A stretch of DNA of 28,967 nucleotides from an uncultured Marinilabiliaceae bacterium (GTDB taxonomy: Bacteria > Bacteroidota > Bacteroidia > Bacteroidales > Marinilabiliaceae). Both the position numbers and the translations under genes were made by a program. Below the pieces are notes generated by a model, which saw nothing but the letters and a program-made list of their open reading frames with translations, was not told where the DNA came from and did no database searches. Where the stretch lies: positions 1 to 28,967 of the forward strand of contig CAJONN010000003.1 in assembly GCA_905235955.1 (NCBI GenBank), read 5' to 3'. Positions within the stretch are counted from its first letter, which is position 1, and each line of letters begins with the position of its first letter. This document shows positions 7,588 to 16,371 of this stretch, piece after piece.

Positions 7588-9930
7588 ATGATTTACAACG
7601 ACATTAATGTAGAACGTATTCTCACCGACAGTCGCAACCTCTTTGTGGCTGAGGGCTCTTTGTTTGTGGCGCTTCGAGGCGAACGTCATGATGGCGAACG
7701 CTATGTGCCCGACCTCTATGCACGAGGCGTCAGAGCTTTTGTTTGTCACAAAGGTTTTGATACATCGGCTTTCCCCGAAGCACGTTTTTTCTTGGTCGAT
7801 AACACTCTCGACGAACTGCAACGCATAGCTCATACCTGCCGTCAACAAAACAAGGGTAGGGTAGTAGCTATTGTTGGCTCCAACGGAAAAACTATAGTAA
7901 AAGAGTGGCTTGCCGAGTTGCTCTCTGGGCACTTGCGCATGGTGCGTTCGCCTCGCTCCTACAATAGCCAAGTTGGCGTTCCACTCTCATTGCTCAACAT
8001 ACGCCCTGATACTGAAATATCTATCATTGAAGCCGGCATTTCGCAGCGTGCCGAGATGCAACGATTAGAGCGCATAGTTTCGCCTGATGATGTCATAGTT
8101 ACCAACATAGGACAAGCACATCAGGAGAATTTTTCTTCGATAGAACAAAAAATGCATGAGAAGCTCCAAATGGCTACTAATGCTAAACGCATATTCTATT
8201 GTGCCGACCAACCTATGCTGCGCAACTACATCGAAGCCAACTTCCCCAATGCCGAAAAAATATCGTGGAGCATGGCCAATGCTGCACCCTATACACAGCT
8301 ACTGCGCCTCACCGATGCAATGTCGCAAGAAGATATGATGCACGCCGTGTCATACGCCATAACATTGGGCATATCAGTTGACGATATAAAACAACGCATA
8401 CCGCACTTCGACTCCGTTTCGATGCGATTGGAACAAAAAGAGGGACATAACAACTGCACTATCATCGACGATGCCTACAATGCTGATATCGATTCACTTG
8501 CCATCGCCCTCGACAGCCTCTACACACTTGGCAGTCGCAAAGGTTTGTCGCGCACACTCATACTATCTGATTTGCAACAAACAGGTCTCACCAATGCAGA
8601 ACTCTACAAACGAGTTGCAAATTTGTTGGTCGAAAAAAATGTTACGCGCCTTATTGGCATAGGCAAAGAGATTAGCAATTCGGTAGTAACTGCACCCAAT
8701 TGTCGTTTCTTCGCCTCTACTGCTGAGTTTTTGCAAAGTATGTCGACTGCCGACTTCAAAGATGAAGCCATACTGCTCAAAGGTTCGCGCAACTTCCACT
8801 TCGAGCACATTGTTGCTCTTCTCGAACAAAAACATCATCGCACCGTGATGGAAGTCAATTTGGGCGCTTTGGCTCATAATATTGCTTACTTCCGTTCATT
8901 CCTTAAGCCTCAAACCAAACTTTTGGCTATGGTCAAAGCCTATTCTTATGGCACAGGCTCGTTTGAAATAGCCAAACTTATGCAGCAACAAGGTGTCGAC
9001 TATTTAGGTGTAGCTTTTGCCGATGAAGGTGTCGACTTGCGCCAAGCTGGTATCACTTTGCCTATCATTGTGATGAACCCTGAAGAGCATAGCTACGATG
9101 TGATGCTCAACAATGCTTTGGAGCCTGAATTGTCAACAGTTGAAACTATTGAAAAATATTCGGCAATGGCTCGTCGCCTCGACATTGAGCAAGCTCCTAT
9201 TCATATCAAAATAGACACAGGCATGAAGCGTTCGGGCTTTGAACCAACCGATATTGATAGCGTATGGCAAACATTGCAGCATTGCACCAATTTGCGTGTA
9301 GTTTCAGCCTTTTCACATTTGGTTGGTAGCGATGAGAGCAAATTCGACAACTTTACCAATCAACAGCTCTCACTCTTTGACGAAGCTACTAAGAAGTTGC
9401 GCTCGCACCTCAATTACGACTTTATGCGCCATATACTCAATAGTGCTGGCATTGAGCGTTTTGCAGCTCATCAGTGTGAAATGGTAAGGCTTGGCATCGG
9501 ACTTTATGGCGTTTCGGCTGTAGATAATAGCAAGTTGCGCAACGTGGTTACACTCAAGTCATACATATCGCAAATACGCCCAGTTGCAGCTGGCGAAACA
9601 GTGGGCTATAGTCGCAAAACAACGCTCAAACGCAACTCGCTCATAGCCGTTGTGCCTATTGGTTATGCCGATGGTCTCGACCGCCGACTGAGCAATGGCG
9701 TAGGACAGGTGCTGATACGTGGCAAAAAAGCTCCCATAGCAGGCAACGTCTGCATGGATATTTGCATGATAGACGTAACTGACATACCTGAAGCTCAAGT
9801 GGGCGACGCAGTTACGCTCTTTGGCGATGAAAATCCGGTTTGGGAGATGTCTGACTCTATTGGTACCATACCATACGAAATAATGACGGGCATCGGTCGA
9901 CGTGTGAAACGCATATATTTCTATGATTAA
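7588..9930 (+). CDS. murF-alr: Bifunctional MurF ligase / alanine racemase
   Basis: A 780-residue fusion seen across Bacteroidetes. Residues 1 to about 415 are MurF, which adds D-Ala-D-Ala to UDP-MurNAc-tripeptide: P-loop GSNGKT (97-102), RSYNSQVGVPLSLL, and the ligase end domain. From about 423 comes a fold-type III alanine racemase: PLP lysine K450 in AMVKAYSYGTG, and Y674 in VGYSRK as the likely opposing catalytic tyrosine, then VPIGYADGLDRRL. The two activities make and use D-alanine in one polypeptide. The first ATG leaves the MurF N-terminus about 18 residues shorter than I recall for relatives. The frame is open only back to a TAA at 7553-7555 and has no other ATG, so the short start seems genuine. 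Confidence 0.93.
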   Translation: MIYNDINVERILTDSRNLFVAEGSLFVALRGERHDGERYVPDLYARGVRAFVCHKGFDTSAFPEARFFLVDNTLDELQRIAHTCRQQNKGRVVAIVGSNGKTIVKEWLAELLSGHLRMVRSPRSYNSQVGVPLSLLNIRPDTEISIIEAGISQRAEMQRLERIVSPDDVIVTNIGQAHQENFSSIEQKMHEKLQMATNAKRIFYCADQPMLRNYIEANFPNAEKISWSMANAAPYTQLLRLTDAMSQEDMMHAVSYAITLGISVDDIKQRIPHFDSVSMRLEQKEGHNNCTIIDDAYNADIDSLAIALDSLYTLGSRKGLSRTLILSDLQQTGLTNAELYKRVANLLVEKNVTRLIGIGKEISNSVVTAPNCRFFASTAEFLQSMSTADFKDEAILLKGSRNFHFEHIVALLEQKHHRTVMEVNLGALAHNIAYFRSFLKPQTKLLAMVKAYSYGTGSFEIAKLMQQQGVDYLGVAFADEGVDLRQAGITLPIIVMNPEEHSYDVMLNNALEPELSTVETIEKYSAMARRLDIEQAPIHIKIDTGMKRSGFEPTDIDSVWQTLQHCTNLRVVSAFSHLVGSDESKFDNFTNQQLSLFDEATKKLRSHLNYDFMRHILNSAGIERFAAHQCEMVRLGIGLYGVSAVDNSKLRNVVTLKSYISQIRPVAAGETVGYSRKTTLKRNSLIAVVPIGYADGLDRRLSNGVGQVLIRGKKAPIAGNVCMDICMIDVTDIPEAQVGDAVTLFGDENPVWEMSDSIGTIPYEIMTGIGRRVKRIYFYD

Positions 9931-9933
9931 GCT

Positions 9934-10770
9934 ATGATTGTTTATCCCAACGCAAAGATAAATTTAGGGCTCAACATTGTTGAAAAACGCCCAGATGGTT
10001 ATCACAATATTGAAACCATATTTTACCCCATAGCTCTTGCTGATGCTCTCGAAATAGTCTTTCCTGTTGGCAACGCTGAGCCATACGTTTGGCAGTCGAC
10101 AGGGCGCATAGTTGATTGTCCGCCAGAAAAAAACTTGTGCATCAGAGCACTCAACTCATTGCGTGAAGCGGCTCGCCAGCGTGGCATAAATGTGCCATGT
10201 GTCGGATTGCACTTGCATAAAATAGTGCCCATGGGGGCAGGGCTTGGCGGTGGATCGGCCGATGCAGCTTTTGTTATGCGCTACGTCAACGAGTTGTTGC
10301 ACTTAGGTTTTACCAATGCCGAGCTATCAACTCTGTCGGCTACCATTGGTGCCGATTGCCCATTTTTTATTCAAAACACTCCGCAATTTGCCACCGGTAT
10401 AGGCGATGTGCTTACGCCCGTAAGTGTTAGTCTGACGGGTAAATGGCTGCTTTTGATAAAACCATCAGTATCAGTACCAACAAAAATAGCATATAGCAAA
10501 GTACACCCTCGCAAGCCACAACTTTCAGTTGTTGAAATAACCTCTCGTCCGATAGCTGAATGGCGCAATTTGTTGGTCAACGATTTTGAAGAATCTGTTT
10601 TTTCTGAATATCCAGAAATAGCAAAACTGAAAGATTATATTTATGCCCAAGGTGCAATTTATGCAGCTATGTCGGGCAGCGGATCGGCTGTTTTTGGTAT
10701 TTTTGATAACGAACCACATGTAAATGAAAACTTTATGACCGATATTTTCGTATGGAAGGGAAGAATGTAA
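9934..10770 (+). CDS. ispE: 4-diphosphocytidyl-2-C-methyl-D-erythritol kinase
   Basis: A 278-residue GHMP kinase. The start VYPNAKINLGLNIVEKRPDG is the IspE substrate-binding signature, and PMGAGLGGGSADAAF (99-113) is the ATP-binding glycine-rich motif. SGSGSAVFGIF near the C-terminus is GHMP motif 3. IspE phosphorylates CDP-methylerythritol in the non-mevalonate isoprenoid pathway, which supplies the menaquinone side chain and the undecaprenyl carrier needed for cell-wall synthesis. It follows murF-alr by 3 bases, so co-transcription is very likely. Confidence 0.94.
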   Translation: MIVYPNAKINLGLNIVEKRPDGYHNIETIFYPIALADALEIVFPVGNAEPYVWQSTGRIVDCPPEKNLCIRALNSLREAARQRGINVPCVGLHLHKIVPMGAGLGGGSADAAFVMRYVNELLHLGFTNAELSTLSATIGADCPFFIQNTPQFATGIGDVLTPVSVSLTGKWLLLIKPSVSVPTKIAYSKVHPRKPQLSVVEITSRPIAEWRNLLVNDFEESVFSEYPEIAKLKDYIYAQGAIYAAMSGSGSAVFGIFDNEPHVNENFMTDIFVWKGRM

Positions 10771-10791
10771 TTCCTGAAATCCAACGAAAAG

Positions 10792-13077
10792 GTGTCACAA
10801 AGAATATTAAAACATATTTTTATTCTTTTCATGTTTGTCACATCAATTGAATTTGATGTGATAGCTCAAGATGCGTCTGCATACACCGACAATACAACCG
10901 AGAATAGGTTGCGTGAAATATTTTCAGCCTCGGTTGATTCTTTCAAGAATAGCATCATCGTCAACGATGTAAAAAAACTGATATTTTTCAACGACGAACT
11001 CTACCGCACCATTTGCGATAGCGATACATACTACGCTTACAAAGTTACTGATGCTACTATAATGCAAGTTGATATTGCAATGCATTCAAGCAATGCATCA
11101 AGCATTTTGCAATCTGCAATCAACTATTTTTCAGCTCGCACCGATAGTTTTAGTCAGAAGATTCTCTCTATAGCCTATTGTGCTTTGGGTTTGTATGCCT
11201 ATTCGTTTGATAGCAATCAGTCTATGTCGTATTTTGAGGCATCCCGAACACATTCGTTGACTATTGGCGATGAGGTGTTTGCAGCCTACACAGTTTTGCT
11301 TTCGTCAGAAGTATATGAGAGAGAAAATATGCACGTAGAGGCAGCTGTCTTGTCAAGGCGCATACTCGATAGCCAAATGGGGCAAACGGTGCCAATGTTG
11401 CGCTTCATGGCTCTATTGCAACTCTACAAACTATATACGCAAATGCGCGCCTACTCTATGGTTGATGTCTATGGCAAAATGATTGAAGATGATGGATTCT
11501 ATCTTACCAATCTGAACTACGAGGTGCGCTATCTGTTTTTCAAAGCCAACAAACATATAGCCAAAGGTCAGTTTACTGAAGCACAAGAGTGTTCGCAGCG
11601 TTTGTTGCAAATATCAGAATTGGTTAGTGGCATGCAATTGGTGTGGTGCATCTATTTGCAAGCAGCCAAAATATATTGCTATATGGGCGAATATGATGAG
11701 ATGATGTATTATATCAACATCTGCAAACAATATGATATATATAAGAACAAAACGGTCTTCAGTAGCCTATATTCGTCGTATCATGTCGACCTTTATGAAG
11801 CATTAATGCACATAAAACAAGGACGTTATGAAGATGCTATGGCTATTCTGAAGCGCTCAATGCCGCCAGCTAAATTTGTCAAAATGCTCGAATTTGGCAC
11901 AATCTATTATAAGTGCTTAGAAGATATATATGTGAGCCGAGGCGACTATCACAACGCTGCAAAAATGGTGCAAGCTCTCAGTCAGTTGCACTCTGATAAA
12001 TATGTTCAGCACTCCATTCAGCGTTCGGGCGATATAGATAATATCTATCAGTCTGACACTACCATCATTAGCCAAGATGCCATCTTGATAAAGAAAAACA
12101 ACGACATCTCGTTGCTAAAGATGAAGCTGATTTTGTGCGCACTTATTACAATAGTTGTCATTATTTTAGCCATTTTGGTTCACATGCTTATTGTGCGATA
12201 TAGGCGCAAAGAGAGAGAAAATATTGACATTGAACTACGCGAACGTTTGGAGCGTGAAGTAGCAAGGCAAACACGCCAACTCGTACAGCAAAAAAATGAA
12301 ATAAGCAATCGGAATACTGACATACGCCGAAGCCGTTTGTATGCACGCGTCATTCAAGAAGGCGTATTGCCTGATATATCAAAATTTGTCTACCCCGAAT
12401 TTAGTGGCTCATTTGTTATCTATAAGCCAGCCGATGTAGTCAGCAGCAATATATATTGGTATCGTCGGTTCGGACAATTTATTGTCGTTTGTTGTGCTGA
12501 CTGTATGGAAACAGGCGTGCCGGGTGCCATGATAACTATGGTTGGGCTCACAATACTTAGCGACATCACGCAGCGTAGGCAATCGTATGTGGCATCAGAA
12601 ATTGTTAGCGACTTCAATATCAATTTGATGCACATGATGTCAGACATCAATAGGCGCAACTCTATGAGTATGTCGTTGGTAGTGGTTGATACACAAAAAC
12701 ATCGCCTCAATGTAGCCGCCTCAAACAGCAAAGTAGCTATGTATATAGGTGGACAAATGCATTATGTTGATGGCGACGACTACTATTTGGGTGTAGCTGG
12801 CGAAGATGGCGAACAAGAACAAGGTCATTTTACCGATACCTATATAAATTATACATCGGGCGACTCAGTATACCTCTATACTGATAGCGTCTACTCGCTC
12901 TTGGGCGGTTCGCAAGGCGAAAAACTTACTGAAAGACGTTTTGCCGAAATACTCTCGCATAGTGTAAAAATTGGCATTGAGCACAGAGGCGAGCAAATGG
13001 AAAAATGGCTCAACGAATGGATGCACAACAATGCTCAGAAAAACGACATGTCAATTATTGCCTTCGAACTATTATGA
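10792..13077 (+). CDS. TPR/transmembrane protein with degenerate SpoIIE (PP2C) domain
   Basis: A 761-residue sensor-type protein starting at GTG 10792, which gives a signal peptide (MSQRILKHIFILFMFVTS). Helical TPR-like repeats fill the periplasmic part (about 60-420), followed by one membrane segment (about 446-468), a coiled coil and a C-terminal PP2C-type phosphatase domain of the SpoIIE group. Several conserved motif positions differ from its downstream paralogue: SSNIYW (N553) for SGDFYW, CADCMETG for CADATGHG, and YTDSVYS for TSDGLES. D570, D698 and D752 remain. With one metal-binding aspartate gone it may be a weak or dead phosphatase, perhaps a regulator of its neighbour. Known relatives act in partner-switching signalling; the target here is unknown. 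Its stop overlaps the next start (ATGA). Confidence 0.8.
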   Translation: MSQRILKHIFILFMFVTSIEFDVIAQDASAYTDNTTENRLREIFSASVDSFKNSIIVNDVKKLIFFNDELYRTICDSDTYYAYKVTDATIMQVDIAMHSSNASSILQSAINYFSARTDSFSQKILSIAYCALGLYAYSFDSNQSMSYFEASRTHSLTIGDEVFAAYTVLLSSEVYERENMHVEAAVLSRRILDSQMGQTVPMLRFMALLQLYKLYTQMRAYSMVDVYGKMIEDDGFYLTNLNYEVRYLFFKANKHIAKGQFTEAQECSQRLLQISELVSGMQLVWCIYLQAAKIYCYMGEYDEMMYYINICKQYDIYKNKTVFSSLYSSYHVDLYEALMHIKQGRYEDAMAILKRSMPPAKFVKMLEFGTIYYKCLEDIYVSRGDYHNAAKMVQALSQLHSDKYVQHSIQRSGDIDNIYQSDTTIISQDAILIKKNNDISLLKMKLILCALITIVVIILAILVHMLIVRYRRKERENIDIELRERLEREVARQTRQLVQQKNEISNRNTDIRRSRLYARVIQEGVLPDISKFVYPEFSGSFVIYKPADVVSSNIYWYRRFGQFIVVCCADCMETGVPGAMITMVGLTILSDITQRRQSYVASEIVSDFNINLMHMMSDINRRNSMSMSLVVVDTQKHRLNVAASNSKVAMYIGGQMHYVDGDDYYLGVAGEDGEQEQGHFTDTYINYTSGDSVYLYTDSVYSLLGGSQGEKLTERRFAEILSHSVKIGIEHRGEQMEKWLNEWMHNNAQKNDMSIIAFELL

Positions 13078-15326
13078 AACTATCGTTTTGGCATATTATT
13101 TACCTATTTTTGGCAAGCGTAGGACTGACGTGTTGCATAGTTTCGTGTGTCGGAACAACTGAAGAAGATGCTCAAATTGATCGTCTTTTAGCAGAAGCCG
13201 ATTCGCTATTTCAGCTCTCAGAAATGCAACAAGCCATGGATGTGCAAATGCAAGCCTACAAAATAGCCTCTACTGATGTGCAACGTGCTTGCATTCAGGT
13301 TGATATGGCTCAGGTGCACTATTTTGTTGAGCGTATAGATGAGGCCATTAGCAACTTAGAACAGTCAATAGCCATATTTGAAGATGATAATGACCTCTCA
13401 GCCACTGCTCGAGGTAAATATCTAGAGGCATTGATGCTCTATGCTGACATTTTGAACTTTGCTGAATCTGCTGAAAAAGCTATGCACAACTATCAGAAAG
13501 CAGCTCGTATTGCACTTGAAGTAAACGACTTACATTCGTATGTCGTATGCCAAATGTCTGTAATAAAGTTCTATTCAGACAAAAGCAACTACCTCAGTGC
13601 ACTTGTTGTATGCCGCGAAATGCTTTCTCATTGTTCCAAAGGGTCAGAAGATATGGAAATTGATAAATTTTCAGCTCTCTTCAGAATGCAATGGCTCTTA
13701 TCAGTTTTAGGCGATTATCCTGAAGCACAAAATATTCTCAACGAAATGCGACTTATGACTCATGATAAATCAATGCGTTTTGTTGTTAATGTAGCTGAGT
13801 TTGTTCAGGGTTATCTCAATCCGTTTACACCTACTGATATGCTTCAAGATGGTGCTACAAGACTCTGCAATTCTATTGCCGAAACTGGTCTGACAGACTG
13901 CTATGAAATCAACGTTTGGACACTTTTGGGCACATATTACATACGAATAAAAGATTTTAAATCGGCAAAAAAATGTGTAGATAATTATCGCAATATAGCG
14001 CAAAACGACAAAATGGATATCAACAACGTATTCTTCCATCTGCTCGAAGCTGAAGTTTTGCTCCACTATTCAAAAACAGATAGCGCCTATAGCATACTGA
14101 CCAACGAAGAACTAATAAAAAAATGCCAAGATATAGTCAATCTCAACTTAGAATACAATAGAGTACTGAGTCTTTACTATAGCATTTGTGGCAATTACCA
14201 AAAAGAGTACGATAGTGCAACGAAGATGGCAGTTTTGGCAGATTCAGTCCAAACCGAACTTCTCACTCACAATTTGGCATATCATGATTTAGTCTATCAG
14301 CGCGATACAACCATTCTGATCAACTCTATCCGCATCAGCCAAAAGCAGTCGAAACTCGACAAATTTGCATTTTGGCAAGCTGTGTGGGTCATCATCATCG
14401 TTGTTGCCATTTTGGTTGTCCTCATCATAGTTTTGAGTGTAATCATCAAAACACTCAAAGAACGTGAGCATGAAATATATAAGCAAAATGTTCATTTGCA
14501 AAACGAGGTAATGCGTCATACATCAATATTGGAGGCGCAAAAAGTTGAGCTTCAGCAAACCAACGATCGCCTTACACGCGAAATACGCTACGCAGGTCGC
14601 ATTCAGCGCGATATACTCTCGTCAGAATTGGTGCTCAACAGCCCTATAATCAAAGGACACTTTGTGTACTACAAACCTTGTCAAAACATTAGTGGCGACT
14701 TCTATTGGTTCTATACCTTGGGCGACCATCAGTTTGTGCTCTGTGCCGACGCTACCGGACATGGCATACCCGGAGCTTTTATCTCAATGGTATGCTCTAC
14801 ACTGCTCAACGATATAGTCTCAACTTCAGAACCGTCGGCAGCCGAGCTCGTGCGCACTCTCGATATTAGATTGCGAGCAATATTGCGCAACAATAGCAAT
14901 ACACACGCCAATGATAGTATCGATGCATCGCTCGTATGTATCAACAACAAAACAGGGCGCATAACCATATCACTTGCAAGGCACAAAGCCCGCATAGTAC
15001 GCAAAAATGGCACAATAGAATACATACAAGGTGTAAAGCGCAGTATTGGCGACATCGACGAAGCCTTTATCGCACGCCCATTTGTTGAAGAAAGCTGCCA
15101 TTTTGAACAGGGCGACATGCTTTACCTCACCAGCGACGGCCTCGAATCACAATTTGGTGGCATCGATGGTAGAAAACTCAAAACACATCGTATGGACGAA
15201 ATGTTTAAACTTATGGCACAATATCATATCAGAGAACAACGCGATTATCTCGACAAATTTTTCAGAAATTGGAAGGGCGATTGTGAACAAACTGATGATG
15301 TATTAGTTATAGGTTTGGCATTTTAA
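13074..15326 (+). CDS. TPR lipoprotein-like sensor with intact SpoIIE (PP2C) phosphatase domain
   Basis: A 750-residue paralogue of the preceding gene. ATG 13074 is chosen because it overlaps the upstream stop (ATGA) and begins a lipoprotein-like signal with lipobox I-V-S-C (C25); an upstream ATG at 13005 would only add unrelated residues inside the previous gene. TPR-like helices span about 40-400, one membrane segment about 431-462, then a coiled coil and a complete PP2C domain: SGDFYW (D542), CADATGHGIPGAF (D559), YLTSDG (D688) and TDDVLV (D742). It should dephosphorylate serine/threonine on a cytoplasmic partner, typically an anti-sigma-factor antagonist, in response to a periplasmic signal. 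A lipid anchor plus a membrane helix is unusual, and the predicted cleavage is uncertain. Confidence 0.82.
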   Translation: MKLSFWHIIYLFLASVGLTCCIVSCVGTTEEDAQIDRLLAEADSLFQLSEMQQAMDVQMQAYKIASTDVQRACIQVDMAQVHYFVERIDEAISNLEQSIAIFEDDNDLSATARGKYLEALMLYADILNFAESAEKAMHNYQKAARIALEVNDLHSYVVCQMSVIKFYSDKSNYLSALVVCREMLSHCSKGSEDMEIDKFSALFRMQWLLSVLGDYPEAQNILNEMRLMTHDKSMRFVVNVAEFVQGYLNPFTPTDMLQDGATRLCNSIAETGLTDCYEINVWTLLGTYYIRIKDFKSAKKCVDNYRNIAQNDKMDINNVFFHLLEAEVLLHYSKTDSAYSILTNEELIKKCQDIVNLNLEYNRVLSLYYSICGNYQKEYDSATKMAVLADSVQTELLTHNLAYHDLVYQRDTTILINSIRISQKQSKLDKFAFWQAVWVIIIVVAILVVLIIVLSVIIKTLKEREHEIYKQNVHLQNEVMRHTSILEAQKVELQQTNDRLTREIRYAGRIQRDILSSELVLNSPIIKGHFVYYKPCQNISGDFYWFYTLGDHQFVLCADATGHGIPGAFISMVCSTLLNDIVSTSEPSAAELVRTLDIRLRAILRNNSNTHANDSIDASLVCINNKTGRITISLARHKARIVRKNGTIEYIQGVKRSIGDIDEAFIARPFVEESCHFEQGDMLYLTSDGLESQFGGIDGRKLKTHRMDEMFKLMAQYHIREQRDYLDKFFRNWKGDCEQTDDVLVIGLAF

Positions 15327-15345
15327 AAAAAAGTGTTTAACTTCG
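15314..15345 (+). promoter_or_regulatory. Putative promoter for the gene at 15395
   Basis: TTTG (15314-15317), a 20-base gap and TAACTTCG (15338-15345) fit the Bacteroidetes pattern TTTG/TAnnTTTG with one mismatch. It overlaps the 3' end of the phosphatase gene. It would give the small gene and engB their own start of transcription. Confidence 0.4.
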
Positions 15346-15394
15346 GGGTGCATTTTATATCAAAAAAAATGACAACGTTCAGGGCTATCAATAA

Positions 15395-15742
15395 ATGAGC
15401 GGCATGGTTGACATATCACAACATTTAATGAAACTTAAGCCGGGGTTCTCAGTACGCGACTTGCTTGTTGACCTTCAAAATTATTTTTTAGAAGCAACAG
15501 TTGATGGTTTTCGTATTATGCCCGACCAAGATTCGATACGTGATGTAGAAGAAATTCAGATAAACTTAGGTCAGAGTTTCTCTTCGTTCGGATTGCCAGT
15601 AGTGGCTATGCAAATATTGCCTGATGAAGACATCGAACCACAAGAAGTAGTCGCTGACGCCTTGTCAATACCAAGTGTATCATCATCAACTATTATGCGT
15701 GATGCCGATGGAGTAGAGCGTATATTGCTCAATTTTAAATAA
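15395..15742 (+). CDS. Conserved-looking hypothetical protein, 115 residues
   Basis: I do not recognise this protein. It is acidic, has no signal peptide or membrane segment and contains no cysteine. GFSVRDLLVDLQNYFLEATVDGFRIMPDQDSIRD suggests a helix followed by a short strand region, and the tail (ADALSIPSVSSSTIMRDADGVERILLNF) looks like a flexible linker plus a strand. It sits 14 bases before engB and is probably co-transcribed with it. A 9-codon reading frame (15369-15398) ends by overlapping its ATG (ATGA), but may be chance. In-frame ATGs occur four and eleven codons in, so the true start could be slightly later. Confidence 0.6.
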   Translation: MSGMVDISQHLMKLKPGFSVRDLLVDLQNYFLEATVDGFRIMPDQDSIRDVEEIQINLGQSFSSFGLPVVAMQILPDEDIEPQEVVADALSIPSVSSSTIMRDADGVERILLNFK

Positions 15743-15756
15743 ATAAACAACAACAG

Positions 15757-16371
15757 ATGCTTATTGTATCGTCAGAATTTCTTGTTAGTAACCAAGATAT
15801 AAAAAAATGTCCGTCAGATAATTTGCCTGAATATGCTTTTATCGGACGGTCTAATGTAGGCAAATCATCGCTCATCAATATGCTTTGCAAACACAATATA
15901 GCTAAGGTGAGTGGCACTCCCGGAAAAACACAACTTATCAACCATTTCATCATCAACAAACAATGGTATCTGGTCGACCTGCCCGGATATGGTTATGCAC
16001 GCGTTTCAAAAAGTACAAAAGAAAAATTTCAGAGTATTGTTACTGATTATGTTCTTAAACGTCAGCAACTTACGTGCCTATTTGTGTTGGTCGATATAAG
16101 GCACGAACCACAAAAAATAGATTTGGAATTTATGCGTATGCTTGGCGAAGAAGGCGTGCCATTTGCCATAGTATTTACCAAAGCTGATAAACTCAAACCA
16201 TCTGAAATAGAGCAAAATACAAAACAATATAAAAATATTATGTTGCAAGAGTGGCATGAAATGCCGATGAGCTTTATAACCTCTTCGGCCAAAGAAATGG
16301 GGAAAAATGAGTTGCTTGATTATATTGATTCTATCAATGCTCAATTGGCCTCATATACTACTAAAAAATGA
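15757..16371 (+). CDS. engB: Ribosome-biogenesis GTP-binding protein EngB/YsxC
   Basis: A 204-residue TrmE-Era-type GTPase. G1 is GRSNVGKSS (30-38), G2 lies in TPGKTQ, G3 is DLPGYGYA (74-81), G4 is TKADK (141-145) and G5 falls at TSSAKEMG. The DLPGYGYA form and the short length are specific for the YihA/YsxC/EngB family, which helps assemble the 50S subunit and is essential in many bacteria. Its stop overlaps the ATG of the following glycoside hydrolase gene (ATGA). Confidence 0.94.
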   Translation: MLIVSSEFLVSNQDIKKCPSDNLPEYAFIGRSNVGKSSLINMLCKHNIAKVSGTPGKTQLINHFIINKQWYLVDLPGYGYARVSKSTKEKFQSIVTDYVLKRQQLTCLFVLVDIRHEPQKIDLEFMRMLGEEGVPFAIVFTKADKLKPSEIEQNTKQYKNIMLQEWHEMPMSFITSSAKEMGKNELLDYIDSINAQLASYTTKK

